In this document: positions 9,547-18,454 of the stretch, one piece after another | How the letters are laid out: every line of letters starts with the position of its first letter | How positions within the stretch are numbered: the first letter of the stretch is position 1 | Assembly: GCA_963825305.1 (NCBI GenBank) | Contig: CAWGTA010000018.1 | Coordinates: forward strand, 1-64,000 | Direction of reading: 5' to 3' | DNA length: 64,000 nucleotides | Source of the DNA: PSRJ01 sp963825305 | GTDB taxonomy: Bacteria; Acidobacteriota; Terriglobia; Bryobacterales; Bryobacteraceae | Position numbers and translations under genes: made by a program | The notes under the pieces: generated by a model | The model's input: the letters and a program-made list of their open reading frames with translations, nothing else | Told to the model about the DNA's origin: nothing | The model's database searches: none

Positions 9547-10440
9547 TTATCCGATGATATGGCCCAGATAGCCGACGTTATCCGCGATCCCTTTTAGAGT
9601 CTGACGTTCGGCCTTCTCAATCAGCCTGGTCTGCGCCAGAGCAATGGGATCGATATGCTGTTCGATGCGGCTGCGCACCACCGAACGTAGATGCGCCGCT
9701 GGTATGGCATCGACCTCGACGGACTTACCTTCGAAGCTTTTGGTTCGCGTGTCACTCTTCTTAGTTGGTCGAGTTGGTAACTGCAAGTCACGAATTTGTT
9801 CCTTCGTAACGGCCACCCGCTCGAAGGCGATATCCGCGCCCGGCGCGATTCGCGAATCGCTCCTCTGTGGTACGAGTAATGTCCTTACCGCTCGGGTCCC
9901 AGTCGCCGAAGTAGTACAGGTAAGTCGGCTTGTTTGTAGCTGCGATGTCCATTGCTGCCGAGTGAAGGAATGAAATACTCGAATAGCCCCGCGTCACCAT
10001 CAGCGGCACATCGTACTTTTGAGTCTCTTCCATAAGGACACCGGCCAGAGCGTCTTTCTCAAGCCAGATTTCAACGTTCGCGTTCTGGTTATCCCAGAGT
10101 GCGCGCCGATAGAACTGCTGCGACTCATTGAGCATGTCGGCCAGCGATGAATAGCTGCTCAGCTTACGCATCCATCTGGTATTGTCCGTGATCCACTGAA
10201 ACGGAAGCTTACCAGCAAGGCGCATCTGAGTCAGCAGTCGCACTACGGTTCCGTTGTACTGCCCTCGGTCTTGTCGATGAGGGGGGTTGGTCTGGTAACG
10301 AGTTGATAGAACACTTGGCGGACCGTCTGCGGGTGATCGGCCTCCAGGGTGTCGAAGATGGCCTCGCGGATCTTCTCCATCTCTGCCTTAGAACGCCGCC
10401 GGGGTTTTGTTGAGCTAGATGCATAAACTGGGGAAGCCAT
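9547..10440 (-). pseudogene. Spo11/Top6A-like TOPRIM protein, frameshifted
   Basis: Three frames join into one ~290-residue protein. The N-terminus (MASPVYASSSTKPRRRSK) leads to a winged-helix segment TVRQVFYQLV, the position and context of the catalytic-tyrosine (5Y-CAP) helix of topoisomerase VI A and Spo11. A frame change near 10245 leads to LTQMRLAGKLPFQWITD and then a TOPRIM domain: VEIWLEKDALAGVL (metal-binding Glu), VPLMVTRGYSS, and YLYYFGDWDPSG (DxD). A second frame change near 9815 leads to the tail DLQLPTRPTKKSDT. Isolated Top6A-like proteins without a B subunit occur on phages and plasmids. The two indels suggest decay, as in the neighbouring phage genes. Confidence 0.65.
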
Positions 10441-10538
10441 TACGCCCCCATGGTTACGCAGCTACGGATTTCAGTCGTCAACAGACGGCCATAGAAAATT
10501 CTTACACCGAATTCTGAGCATTCTGAGAAGCAGAAACG

Positions 10539-11199
10539 TCAACCAGGAGTTTTGTCGGATTGACGCCGCGAGAAATCAGCCAAAAGTGCATTCGCGTTTT
10601 CGCGAGGTGGTCCGGAGTGGATTCGGGGCCCAGGGCCCGGGTCCTGCTCCGCAAGTATACGTCCTTCCGAGGCGAGCATCTCCTGCCAGTGAATCTCAAT
10701 TGCTGGCCCCATTCGTGAATCTGCCGGCGAGTTAACAAAAGACTCTGTAGTGGCCAAGTTCGGAACGAGAAAAGCGCGCGGTAGAAGCCGGCAAGTTCGA
10801 CGCCGGCGGAAGCGGCCGTGAGAACCGAGAAACGCTCGCAGGAGCGGACCTCAATCAGAGCCGCAATCAGGAGCCGGTTCAAAATCTCAGTGGGCTCTCC
10901 CTTCCGCGCCAGTTGGCGGAGCGAATCAGCGGACGGGTTCTTGTGATGCCGATCGAGGCGCCCACCCCTTCCCAGCAGAATGCGCGTGACCTGCGCCAAG
11001 TGAGCCAGTTCATCCCGCGCCACTCCGTCACAGCCTCCACCCAGCCCTCCAGCCATTCATTTGGCCAGCGCGTCAACAGTTCCAAAGCGTTCGTGGCAGC
11101 TTTCTTTTCCAGAAAAGCGTGATCGATCAGAAGACTGATGGGGTCCAGAAGAACCGCTCGCCCCCACTCAATCGGCGTACGCGAGTGGAGCGGCAACAT
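10539..11199 (-). pseudogene. miaE: tRNA-(ms2io6A)-hydroxylase, frameshifted
   Basis: MiaE hydroxylates the modified adenosine 37 of tRNAs, using a di-iron ferritin-like fold. The start MLPLHSRTPIEWG is followed by LLIDHAFLEKKAATNALELL, the first ligand helix. After a shift near 11020 comes DELAHLAQVTRILLGRGG (second helix), then LIEVRSCERF (third ligand helix) near 10820. After another shift comes SELGHYRVF (fourth), followed by an in-frame TAA near 10741 and a tail in yet another frame. At least two indels and a nonsense codon make this inactive. It is a chromosomal-type gene, so its decay shows that erosion extends beyond the prophage. Confidence 0.75.
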
Positions 11200-11263
11200 C
11201 TCGGTTTCCGAGCGTTCGGCCGCGTTCACAGTTTCAAAGTAGCGCAGCCGCGACTCTCGGGCT

Positions 11264-11386
11264 GCGATTTGTCGGGTTTTTGGTGCGATTTGTCGGGTCC
11301 GTTGTCGGGTTTTTCGTGCTACCCGACAACGATCACACAAGTGGAATCAAGTGCTTAGGTGCGATTTGTCGGGTTTGTCGGGTTTT
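11264..11386. repeat. cluster of TTGTCGGGT repeats
   Basis: Five direct copies of TTGTCGGGT, three of them within the longer unit GCGATTTGTCGGGT (11264, 11285, 11361). One inverted copy, ACCCGACAA at 11321-11329, forms a 9-bp perfect palindrome with the copy at 11302 across a 10-base spacer. The cluster lies between the broken miaE and the hydrolase gene. It could be a protein-binding array or a recombination site, or simply a local expansion. Confidence 0.6.
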
Positions 11387-11503
11387 ATTAGGAGGAGAGG
11401 GCTGCGAGGGGAAATTTGACGACCAGCTGGCTGCTCGCATCAAAACGCACCTCTTTGCGCGGAATGACCAGGAAACGACTGGCTCCGCCGGGATCGGCGG
11501 GAA

Positions 11504-11509
11504 TATAAT
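11504..11509 (+). promoter_or_regulatory. possible -10 box for the hydrolase gene
   Basis: A perfect TATAAT lies 21 bases before the hydrolase start, followed by a GAGGAG ribosome-binding site. No clear -35 box is visible at 16-18 bases upstream, so this is tentative. Confidence 0.3.
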
Positions 11510-11530
11510 GACAGCCACGAGGAGAACCCA

Positions 11531-12244
11531 ATGAAAGCACTCAGTCTGATAGCGATGTCGGCGCTACTCTGCTCATTCGGGCTTGCGGCAGAGACGCAAA
11601 AGAAAGACGTCGATCTTAAAGCTCAAGATGGAACGATCTTGAAGGCTTCGTACTTTTCCCCAGGTCGCCCTGGACCGGCGATCCTGCTGCTTCATCAATG
11701 CAATATGGATCGCCACGCCTGGGACGGGTTGGCGCAAGATCTTGCCAACGTTGGTTTCCACGTGCTGACAGTCGATTTTCGTGGGTTCGGGGAAAGCGGT
11801 GGCGACCATGCAAACCGCACTGCCGAGCGGGAGAAGTGGCCCGCCGATGTTGATACTGCGTACGCATACCTGATGGACCAAAAGGGGGTTGAAAAGACGC
11901 ACGTGGCGGCCGGCGGGGCTAGCTGCGGTGTTGGCCAGGCATCCGATCTCGCGACTCGCCACCACGAGATTAAAGCGCTGATGCTCCTCTCTGGCGGCGC
12001 GAGTGACGCGGCAAAAGCCTACCTTGCTGCCAGTCCAACCGTCGCGGTGTTCGGCGCCGCCAGCGAAGGCGATACGAATGCGGCGAAGGGGATCAAAGAG
12101 GCGGTAGAAGCATCCAAGGACCCGCAATCAAAGCTGAAGCTGTATCCGGGCACAGAACATGGGGTCCCAATGTTCCCCAAGAACTCCGAGCTTGAGCCGA
12201 TGATGGTGAAGTGGCTCAAAGCGGAAGTGGCTGGGAGTATCTAG
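11531..12244 (+). CDS. secreted alpha/beta hydrolase
   Basis: 237 residues with an N-terminal signal peptide (residues 1-20, LIAMSALLCSFGLAAE). The alpha/beta-hydrolase core has ILLLHQCNMDRHAWDGLA after strand 3 (oxyanion region), DFRGFGESGG, a nucleophile elbow GASCG (Ser, GxSxG) near residue 137, an acid region VFGAASEGD, and a catalytic His in GTEHGVPMF near the end. The fold resembles dienelactone-hydrolase-like periplasmic hydrolases, and the substrate is unknown. The start is supported by GAGGAG ten bases upstream. It is a single gene, the first intact chromosomal gene after the eroded region. Confidence 0.82.
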   Translation: MKALSLIAMSALLCSFGLAAETQKKDVDLKAQDGTILKASYFSPGRPGPAILLLHQCNMDRHAWDGLAQDLANVGFHVLTVDFRGFGESGGDHANRTAEREKWPADVDTAYAYLMDQKGVEKTHVAAGGASCGVGQASDLATRHHEIKALMLLSGGASDAAKAYLAASPTVAVFGAASEGDTNAAKGIKEAVEASKDPQSKLKLYPGTEHGVPMFPKNSELEPMMVKWLKAEVAGSI

Positions 12245-12430
12245 CCTGACGAGAGCGCGGTTCTTTATTTGCTGCTTACGACCGGTCCGCTCACCATTTA
12301 CCTCTTGATTCGGCGAGCGCGTGGCGCCTTCGTGAAGGCCAGCCTGCGGCTGGCGTCCATTTTTGGACTCCAGTTGGACTCCAAAAGCCACTTTCGGCCG
12401 GTATTGTTTTTGTAAGTCTTTGAGGAAGTT

Positions 12431-12506
12431 TGGTGGACCTGGTGAGATTCGAACTCACGACCTCTTCCATGCCATGGAAGCGCGCTCCCAACTGCGCCAC
12501 AGGCCC
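12431..12506 (-). tRNA. tRNA-Ala (anticodon GGC)
   Basis: On the minus strand the 5' acceptor strand GGGCCTG pairs with CAGGTCC. The D-arm reads GGCGCAGTTGGGAGCGC. The anticodon stem CTTCC/GGAAG holds the loop ATGGCAT with anticodon GGC. The T-arm GTGAGTTCGAATCTCAC is intact, and an encoded CCA follows at 12431-12433. The 3' end faces the eroded accessory region. Confidence 0.93.
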
Positions 12507-12643
12507 CCGTGTTTATTGCTGAGCCGCGACCATCGGGAGCGGTCGTGACACGCGTCTGCGGGACAGCAAACTCAGTAGGTGCTCTCAATATACCATAGGG
12601 GTTTGTTCCCGGAAATTCGCCGCGTCGTGGGGCGCTGGCTACA

Positions 12644-13546
12644 ATGAGAGCAATGCCGCTCCGGCGGATCCTTTTCATTTTCATTTTATGCCTGGCGTGC
12701 GGGGGGCTCTCCTCTTGCCTGGTGAAGCGTCGCCTCATTACCCGGGCGGGCTCCAACACGTCGCAGACCCTGCTGCTTGCCAGTCGCGCGGAACTGGAGC
12801 AGAAAATTGTCGAACAGTACGAGGCCATCCGCAATTTCAGCGCGACCTTCGACATGACCCCCGCGCTGGGCACCACCGAGAAGAGCCAGATCACCGAGTA
12901 CAAGGATGTCCGCGGGTTTATCGTGTTCCGCAAGCCGGCGGATATCCGCATCATCGGGCTCTATCCCGTGGTGCGCAATACGGCCTTCGATATGGTTTCC
13001 GATGGAAGAGACTTCAAACTCTATGTGCCGGCGCGCAACCGGTTTCTGATCGGCCGCAATGAAATCGAGCGGCCATCTTCCAACAAGCTGGAAAATCTGC
13101 GTCCGCGGCATTTCTTGGAGGCTCTCCTGGTCCAGCCTTTGGCGCCGGCGGAACGGAGCATTCTGGAAAACTTCACCGATGAGGACAACGCCTTCTATAT
13201 CCTGCACGTGGTGCACGAGGCCGGCGGCGGCCAGTTGGAACTGGGCCGCACCGTCTGGTTCAGCCGCCTGGACCTGCGGTTGGCGCGCCAGATCACGCTC
13301 GACCCCGCGGGCAATATTCTGACCGACGCGCGCTATTCCAAATGGGAGCGGTTCGACGGCGTGCCCTTTCCCAAACATATCGAAATCAACCGCCCGCGCG
13401 ACGAATACGCGGTGGTTCTGGATGTGGTGAAGATGGACATCAACAAGGGCGTGTCGGATGATAAGTTTGTGCTCAACCAACCGGAAGGCACCACGTTGCA
13501 GACCGTGGGACAGGCGCCCGCGCCCGCCAAAGGAAGTACCCGCTAG
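12644..13546 (+). CDS. outer-membrane lipoprotein carrier-like lipoprotein (DUF4292 type)
   Basis: 300 residues with a lipoprotein signal (LACGGLSSC; lipidated Cys near residue 25) and a LolA/LolB-like beta fold. The segment IRNFSATFDMTPALG is followed by FRKPADIRIIGLYPV and AFDMVSDGRDFKLYVP, the pattern of DUF4292 lipoproteins. The C-terminus is Ala/Pro-rich. The downstream ABC permease starts on the next base, so the three genes form one operon. A role in lipoprotein or outer-membrane component transport is inferred from the fold and the neighbours. An alternative start a few codons in (MPLRR) would leave the signal intact. Confidence 0.8.
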   Translation: MRAMPLRRILFIFILCLACGGLSSCLVKRRLITRAGSNTSQTLLLASRAELEQKIVEQYEAIRNFSATFDMTPALGTTEKSQITEYKDVRGFIVFRKPADIRIIGLYPVVRNTAFDMVSDGRDFKLYVPARNRFLIGRNEIERPSSNKLENLRPRHFLEALLVQPLAPAERSILENFTDEDNAFYILHVVHEAGGGQLELGRTVWFSRLDLRLARQITLDPAGNILTDARYSKWERFDGVPFPKHIEINRPRDEYAVVLDVVKMDINKGVSDDKFVLNQPEGTTLQTVGQAPAPAKGSTR

Positions 13547-14647
13547 GTGACCGCCAAAATCGTTTTGGAAAATCTGAAGCACAAGCCCATGCGGAGCCTG
13601 CTCAGTTTCCTGCTGATCGGCGTCCCGGTAACCTTGATCCTCACGCTGGTGGGGCTCAGCCACGGCATGCTGGCCGATTCGGAACGGCGGACACGCGGCA
13701 GCGGCGCCGACATTATGGTGCGCGGTTCCAACGCCCGCACCGCTCTGGCTTCCGGCAGCGCCACGCTTCCCGACAAATTCCTGGATTACTTTGCCAGGCA
13801 GCCTCATGTGAAGTCCGTGATGGGGGTCGTGACCCATAACATCGAGTTGCCGCTGGTGGTCAACGGCGTCGATCTCGATGAGTTCAACCGCATGAGCGGG
13901 GGCTTCCACTACTTATCCGGCGGCGGTTTTCAAGGCCCCTACGATGTGATTCTCGACCGCTACTATGGGGACCAAAAGAAGAAGCGGGTAGGCGACACGC
14001 TCGATCTCATGAACCGGCCGTGGCATGTCTCCGGGATCGTGGATGGAGGCAAACTGGCGCATGTTCTAGTGCCGCTCAAGACTTTGCAGACGCTGGATAG
14101 CGCCACCGGCAAGCTCACCGTTATTTATCTCAAACTGGACGACCCGGCGAATACGCAGATGGTCAAGGCGGAACTCGAAAAGCAGCTTCCCGACTATCCC
14201 ATCTGGTCGTTGGCCGACGTCACGTCCCAATTGCAGGAGAGCCTGAACAGCCAGGGGCTGAATGATTTCATCGCCGTGGTCATGGGGATCGGGGTGGTCA
14301 TCGGTTTTGCGGTGGTGTGCCTTTCCATGTACATGGCGGTGCTCCAGCGGACGCGCGAGATTGGGATTCTCAAGTCGCTGGGGGCCTCCAAGGTTTTCAT
14401 CCTCCAGATCATCTGGGCGGAGGCGCTGCTGCTGGGGTTGGGGGGCACAGTGTTGGGCATCCTCATGAGCTATGGTGCGCGCTGGGCGATTGAAACGCTG
14501 AAGCCCGCCTCGTTCCAGATCGAGATGGTTTACGTCTGGTGGCCGATCGCCGCCGGCATTACATTGGTGGGCGCGAGCCTGGGCGCGCTTTACCCCGGCC
14601 TCAGCGCCGCGCGCCACGATCCGATCGAGGCGCTGGCGTATGAATAG
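13547..14647 (+). CDS. ABC transporter permease, FtsX/MacB type
   Basis: 366 residues with a GTG start. Four membrane segments in the FtsX arrangement: one near residues 18-38 (LLSFLLIGVPVTLILTLVG), a large periplasmic domain (residues ~45-230), then three C-terminal helices (FIAVVMGIGVVIGFAVV; WAEALLLGLGGTVLGILM; WWPIAAGITLVGASLGALYPG). The motif ILKSLGASKVFI before the third helix is the cytoplasmic coupling segment of this family. It is translationally coupled with the ATPase, with an 8-base overlap. Such exporters act on lipoproteins, peptides or cell-wall targets in a mechanotransmission mode. The substrate here is unknown. Confidence 0.85.
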   Translation: MTAKIVLENLKHKPMRSLLSFLLIGVPVTLILTLVGLSHGMLADSERRTRGSGADIMVRGSNARTALASGSATLPDKFLDYFARQPHVKSVMGVVTHNIELPLVVNGVDLDEFNRMSGGFHYLSGGGFQGPYDVILDRYYGDQKKKRVGDTLDLMNRPWHVSGIVDGGKLAHVLVPLKTLQTLDSATGKLTVIYLKLDDPANTQMVKAELEKQLPDYPIWSLADVTSQLQESLNSQGLNDFIAVVMGIGVVIGFAVVCLSMYMAVLQRTREIGILKSLGASKVFILQIIWAEALLLGLGGTVLGILMSYGARWAIETLKPASFQIEMVYVWWPIAAGITLVGASLGALYPGLSAARHDPIEALAYE

Positions 14648-15326
14648 CGGCGGGGACATCATCGAAGTCCGCGAGCTCGAAAAGATTTACCGCGTGGGTA
14701 GAGTGGATGTACCCGCGCTGCGAGGCGTGGATCTGTCCGTAAAGGCGGGAGAGTTCCTCTCGATCATCGGGCCGTCGGGCTCGGGGAAATCGACGCTGTT
14801 CCACATCATCGGCGGCCTTACCCCGCCGACGTCCGGCCGCGTGCGGGTGGACGGCAGCGATCTGGCCGCCATGAGCGACGCCGACCGCACCCGCCTGCGC
14901 CGGCGCACGGTGGGGTTCGTTTTTCAGAAGTTCAATCTGCTGCCGAATCTCACGGCGCGCGACAACATAGCGGTGGCCCGGTACATCGCGGGAATGGATC
15001 GGAAGCCCGATCCGCAATTCGAGGAGATTCTGCGCCTGCTGGGCATCGCTTCCCGTCTGGACCACAAGCCGAACGCGCTCTCTGGCGGCGAGCAGCAGCG
15101 CATTGCCATCGCCAGAGCTATTGTGAACCACCCGGCGATTCTGTTGGCGGATGAACCCACCGGCAATCTGGACACTGAGAACTCCAAAGCCGTGCTGGAG
15201 ATTCTGCGCGATCTAAATGTGCGACTGGGACAAACGGTTCTAATGATCACGCACAACCCCGAGGCGGCGGCCTACGGGCATCACACGGTTCACATGCGGG
15301 ACGGAAGGATTACCGAGAGGACGTAG
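14640..15326 (+). CDS. ABC transporter ATP-binding protein (LolD/MacB type)
   Basis: 228 residues. Walker A GPSGSGKST near residues 43-51, Q-loop VFQKFNLLPNLTARDN, signature LSGGEQQR near residue 149, Walker B ILLADEPTGNLD and the H-loop MITHN. The spelling VALARYIAG/LSGGEQQR and the TGNLD ending are typical of the LolD/MacB family, which pairs with FtsX-like permeases. It overlaps the permease by 8 bases and completes the three-gene operon begun by the lipoprotein. Confidence 0.9.
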   Translation: MNSGGDIIEVRELEKIYRVGRVDVPALRGVDLSVKAGEFLSIIGPSGSGKSTLFHIIGGLTPPTSGRVRVDGSDLAAMSDADRTRLRRRTVGFVFQKFNLLPNLTARDNIAVARYIAGMDRKPDPQFEEILRLLGIASRLDHKPNALSGGEQQRIAIARAIVNHPAILLADEPTGNLDTENSKAVLEILRDLNVRLGQTVLMITHNPEAAAYGHHTVHMRDGRITERT

Positions 15327-15334
15327 TGGCACAG

Positions 15335-15398
15335 GGCCGTGCCGGCGACAAAGATCGCCAGCGCTACGCAATGCCGGCGGTCTTCGCCGCGGATGGGG
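15335..15398. repeat. interspersed palindromic repeat, copy 1
   Basis: Read on the minus strand it gives GAAGACCGCCGGC, then GCGTAGCGCTGGCGATC and TTTGTCGCCGGC. This matches the copy near 22546 in nearly every base. It is GC-rich and can form several short hairpins. It lies just downstream of the ABC ATPase gene. Confidence 0.65.
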
Positions 15399-15412
15399 GT
15401 GCCGTGCGAACC

Positions 15413-15904
15413 TCAGCGTTTCGCCAGCGCCTTGAGTGCCGGCTCGCCAAGCCGGAACGTGGTCCAGTCATCCAGCGTAATAGCGCCGAGCGACTTGTAG
15501 AATTCGATAGCCGGCTGGTTATTGTCGAGCACCATCCAATCGAGGCGGGGGCAGCCGCGCTCCATCGCGATGCGGCTCACCTCGCCGAGCAACGCTTTTC
15601 CGACTCCGCGGCGGCGCATGTGCGGCCATACAAACAGGTCCTCCAGATACAGCCCGCGGCGGCCGCGCCAGGTGGAGAAGTTATGGAAGAACAGGGCGAA
15701 GCCAGCCACCACATCGCCGATCGAAGCAATCAGGGCTTCGGCGCCGGGTTGAGGGCCAAAGAGGGATTCGCGTAATTGCGCTTCAGTGGCGGTCACCGCA
15801 CCAGGAGCGGCGTTCTCATACTCCGCCAAGGCGCGGACCATCGAAAGAATATCGGGAACGTCCCGCTCGGCGGCGCGCCGGATCTGCAGTTCCGGGGCGT
15901 GCAT
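15413..15904 (-). CDS. GNAT-family N-acetyltransferase
   Basis: 163 residues. The GNAT core is visible: N-terminal IRRAAERDVPDILSMVRALAEYE; VAGFALFFHNFSTWRGRRGLYLEDLFV (beta-4 and beta-5); the acetyl-CoA pyrophosphate loop MRRRGVGKALL (Q/RxxGxG/A); and RLDWMVLDNNQPAIEFYKSLGA near the end. This layout matches the diamine/spermidine-acetyltransferase-like branch often annotated as GNAT of unknown substrate. It is monocistronic and converges with the ABC operon. Confidence 0.85.
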   Translation of the reverse strand: MHAPELQIRRAAERDVPDILSMVRALAEYENAAPGAVTATEAQLRESLFGPQPGAEALIASIGDVVAGFALFFHNFSTWRGRRGLYLEDLFVWPHMRRRGVGKALLGEVSRIAMERGCPRLDWMVLDNNQPAIEFYKSLGAITLDDWTTFRLGEPALKALAKR

Positions 15905-15910
15905 TGGACG

Positions 15911-16057
15911 CTACCTGTACTTAGCCCTGTATTTGAATTTCTTCACCTTGTATTTCTTCCCCTTGAACCGGGACTTGGGGTGATGCTGCTTGGCTTCGGC
16001 AACGCCGGTTGCGCCAACAGCCAAGGCGACCGCGAGTGCGATGGTGCGAAGTTTCAT
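15911..16057 (-). CDS. small secreted basic protein
   Basis: 48 residues. MKLRTIALAVALAVGATGVAEA is a clean signal peptide with an AEA cleavage site, leaving a mature peptide of ~26 residues that is almost all Lys, Tyr, Phe, His and Arg (KQHHPKSRFKGKKYKVKKF). Such short, highly basic secreted proteins are common in Solibacter-like genomes but are uncharacterised. It may bind nucleic acid, polysaccharide or the envelope. It lies between the acetyltransferase and the rhomboid gene on the same strand. Confidence 0.6.
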   Translation of the reverse strand: MKLRTIALAVALAVGATGVAEAKQHHPKSRFKGKKYKVKKFKYRAKYR

Positions 16058-16120
16058 TACCCTCTATGGTACTCGCTTGGGAAGCGGCGTCTCAATATGA
16101 AGATTGGTTAACTTTGGTAG

Positions 16121-16140
16121 CACAGGCCTCCCGGCCTGTG
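16121..16140. repeat. short palindrome after rhomboid gene
   Basis: CACAGGCC and GGCCTGTG form an 8-bp perfect stem with a 4-base loop, just downstream of the rhomboid stop. No T-run follows on the minus strand, so it may be an interspersed palindrome rather than a standard terminator. Confidence 0.5.
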
Positions 16141-16146
16141 TCTGGT

Positions 16147-16983
16147 TTATTGTCCGTTCGCCGTGATCCACCGATACATCTCGAAGAAGCAAAAAGCCGT
16201 AATCGCGATGCAAACGTAGGAAACAATGCGCCAGAAACGCTCTTGCCAGGCGCTTTCCCAACGCGGCAGACCGCACAGGTAAGCCACACCGAAACCGCCG
16301 GCCAATCCACCCACATGCGCTGCATTGTCGATGCCTGGCAACAACAGGCCGAACAACAGCATGTAGATCACCCACCGGATATACTGGCCGCGCAGCGAGA
16401 GCGTCACGGCGCTCTGGTGATGCATGCTCAGCGCGATCATCGCTCCGATTAATCCCATGATCCCGGCGGAAGCCCCCACCGAAAGTCCAGCTTGCCAGAG
16501 GGTGCTGGCATAGAAACCAAAAACCGTCGCCACGAAATAGATTGCCAGCATGCGGCTGGCCCCATAGACCTGCTCCACCTGGGAGCCGACATCGAACAGC
16601 ACCCAGGAATTCATTCCGATATGGAGCAGACCGCCGTGCAGAAAGCCGGCGGTTACCAGGCGCCACAGCTGGCCCAGCCGAACCGCTTGGCGGAAACTGG
16701 CGCCAAAGTTGAATAGAGTCCGTTGGTCAAGCCCCATAAATGCGTCATTGTTGCCCGCTCGCATGCTGTAGATCATGGTGACCAGGAAGAGTCCGGCATT
16801 GATGATCAGGATGACGATGGTAGTGAACTGGGCGTGCGGGATGATTCCGAGGATGGGATTCGGGCTGCGCCGGTCGATGGCGCGGGCCCCCACCTTCTCG
16901 TTGCAATAGGGGCACACTTTGTCGTCGGTGGTGATAAATGCCCGGCAGCTCGGGCACATGCGGCGCTTTTCCATCTGCTTCAT
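16147..16983 (-). CDS. rhomboid-family intramembrane serine protease with zinc ribbon
   Basis: 278 residues. The N-terminus is a zinc ribbon (CPSC at 10-13, CPYC at 24-27). Six or seven membrane segments follow. Catalytic signatures of rhomboids are all present: HIGMN (Asn near 125), the nucleophile motif GASAG (Ser172), and the catalytic His in AAHVGGLAGG (His223). The protein cuts single-pass membrane proteins within the membrane. The substrate is unknown. The gene is divergent from the microcompartment aldolase, sharing a ~50-base intergenic region. Confidence 0.9.
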   Translation of the reverse strand: MKQMEKRRMCPSCRAFITTDDKVCPYCNEKVGARAIDRRSPNPILGIIPHAQFTTIVILIINAGLFLVTMIYSMRAGNNDAFMGLDQRTLFNFGASFRQAVRLGQLWRLVTAGFLHGGLLHIGMNSWVLFDVGSQVEQVYGASRMLAIYFVATVFGFYASTLWQAGLSVGASAGIMGLIGAMIALSMHHQSAVTLSLRGQYIRWVIYMLLFGLLLPGIDNAAHVGGLAGGFGVAYLCGLPRWESAWQERFWRIVSYVCIAITAFCFFEMYRWITANGQ

Positions 16984-17032
16984 TTTACAACCCGAGGTAG
17001 TGCGAACATTCTGCTACAATCGAAAGTCCCCG

Positions 17033-17815
<783 letters not shown>

Positions 17816-17867
17816 GCCAGCTGCTTTACCGAACCGCGACCAAAGGGAGCGGTAGGGGAGAATACAA

Positions 17868-18167
17868 ATGGGTGAAGCGTTAGGAATGATCGAAACTCGC
17901 GGCCTGGTGGCCATGATCGAAGCCGCCGATGCCATGGTGAAAGCCGCCAAGGTGACGTTCGTCGGCTGGGAGAAGATCGGCTCCGGCTACGTGACCGCCA
18001 TGGTCCGCGGCGACGTGGCGGCTGTTCGCGCGGCTACCGACGCCGGCGCAGCAGCGGCCCGCCGGGTGGGCGAGCTCATCGCCGTACATGTGATTCCACG
18101 GCCCCACCAGAGCCTGGAAGACGTGCTGCCGATCGGCAAATCGCAGCAAGCCGCGGCCGCTAAGTAG
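17868..18167 (+). CDS. microcompartment shell protein, hexamer-forming (BMC-H)
   Basis: 99 residues with a single BMC domain: GMIETRGLVAMIEAADAMVKAA, VGWEKIGSGYVTAMVRGDVAAV and AAAARRVGELIAVHVIPRPH, the typical PduA/EutM core. The pore-loop region is KIGSGYV. The protein forms hexameric tiles of the shell facets. It follows the aldolase and precedes three pentamer genes. An ATG with GGTAGGGGAG upstream supports the start. Confidence 0.93.
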   Translation: MGEALGMIETRGLVAMIEAADAMVKAAKVTFVGWEKIGSGYVTAMVRGDVAAVRAATDAGAAAARRVGELIAVHVIPRPHQSLEDVLPIGKSQQAAAAK

Positions 18168-18184
18168 CCCGGCCTGGGATCACC

Positions 18185-18451
18185 ATGATTCTGGCGCGCG
18201 TGGTGGGAACCGTGGTGGCCACACGGAAGGACTCTCGCCTGGAAGGCAAGAAGCTTCTCATCTTGAAACCGGTCTCGCCTGAAGGGAAGGACGAGTCCGG
18301 ATACGTGGTGGCGGTCGATACCGTCGGCGCGGGATACCGGGAACGCGTGCTGGCCGTGTCGGGCAGTTCGGCGCGCATGGCCGACGGCTGCAAAGATGTT
18401 CCCGTGGACACTGCCATCGTCGGCATCGTCGACGACGTGCATCTGGATTAG
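18185..18451 (+). CDS. microcompartment vertex protein, pentamer-forming (EutN/CcmL), first copy
   Basis: 88 residues. MILARVVGTVVATRKDSRLEG, KKLLILKPVS, VAVDTVGAGYRERVLAVSGSSAR and VDTAIVGIVDDV are the full set of EutN/CcmL motifs. Pentamers cap the twelve vertices of the shell. It is the first of three different paralogues in a row, as in PVM-type microcompartment loci. Confidence 0.93.
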   Translation: MILARVVGTVVATRKDSRLEGKKLLILKPVSPEGKDESGYVVAVDTVGAGYRERVLAVSGSSARMADGCKDVPVDTAIVGIVDDVHLD

Positions 18452-18454
18452 CCC

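Noticed and set aside
11264..11386. CRISPR array
   Set aside because: The repeat unit is only 9-14 bases, spacers are irregular and short, and no cas genes are present.
12686..13909. 407-codon open frame on the minus strand
   Set aside because: It lies antisense to the lipoprotein and ABC permease genes, both of which have clear family motifs. The antisense protein is His/Gln/Arg-rich, as expected for GC-rich shadow frames.
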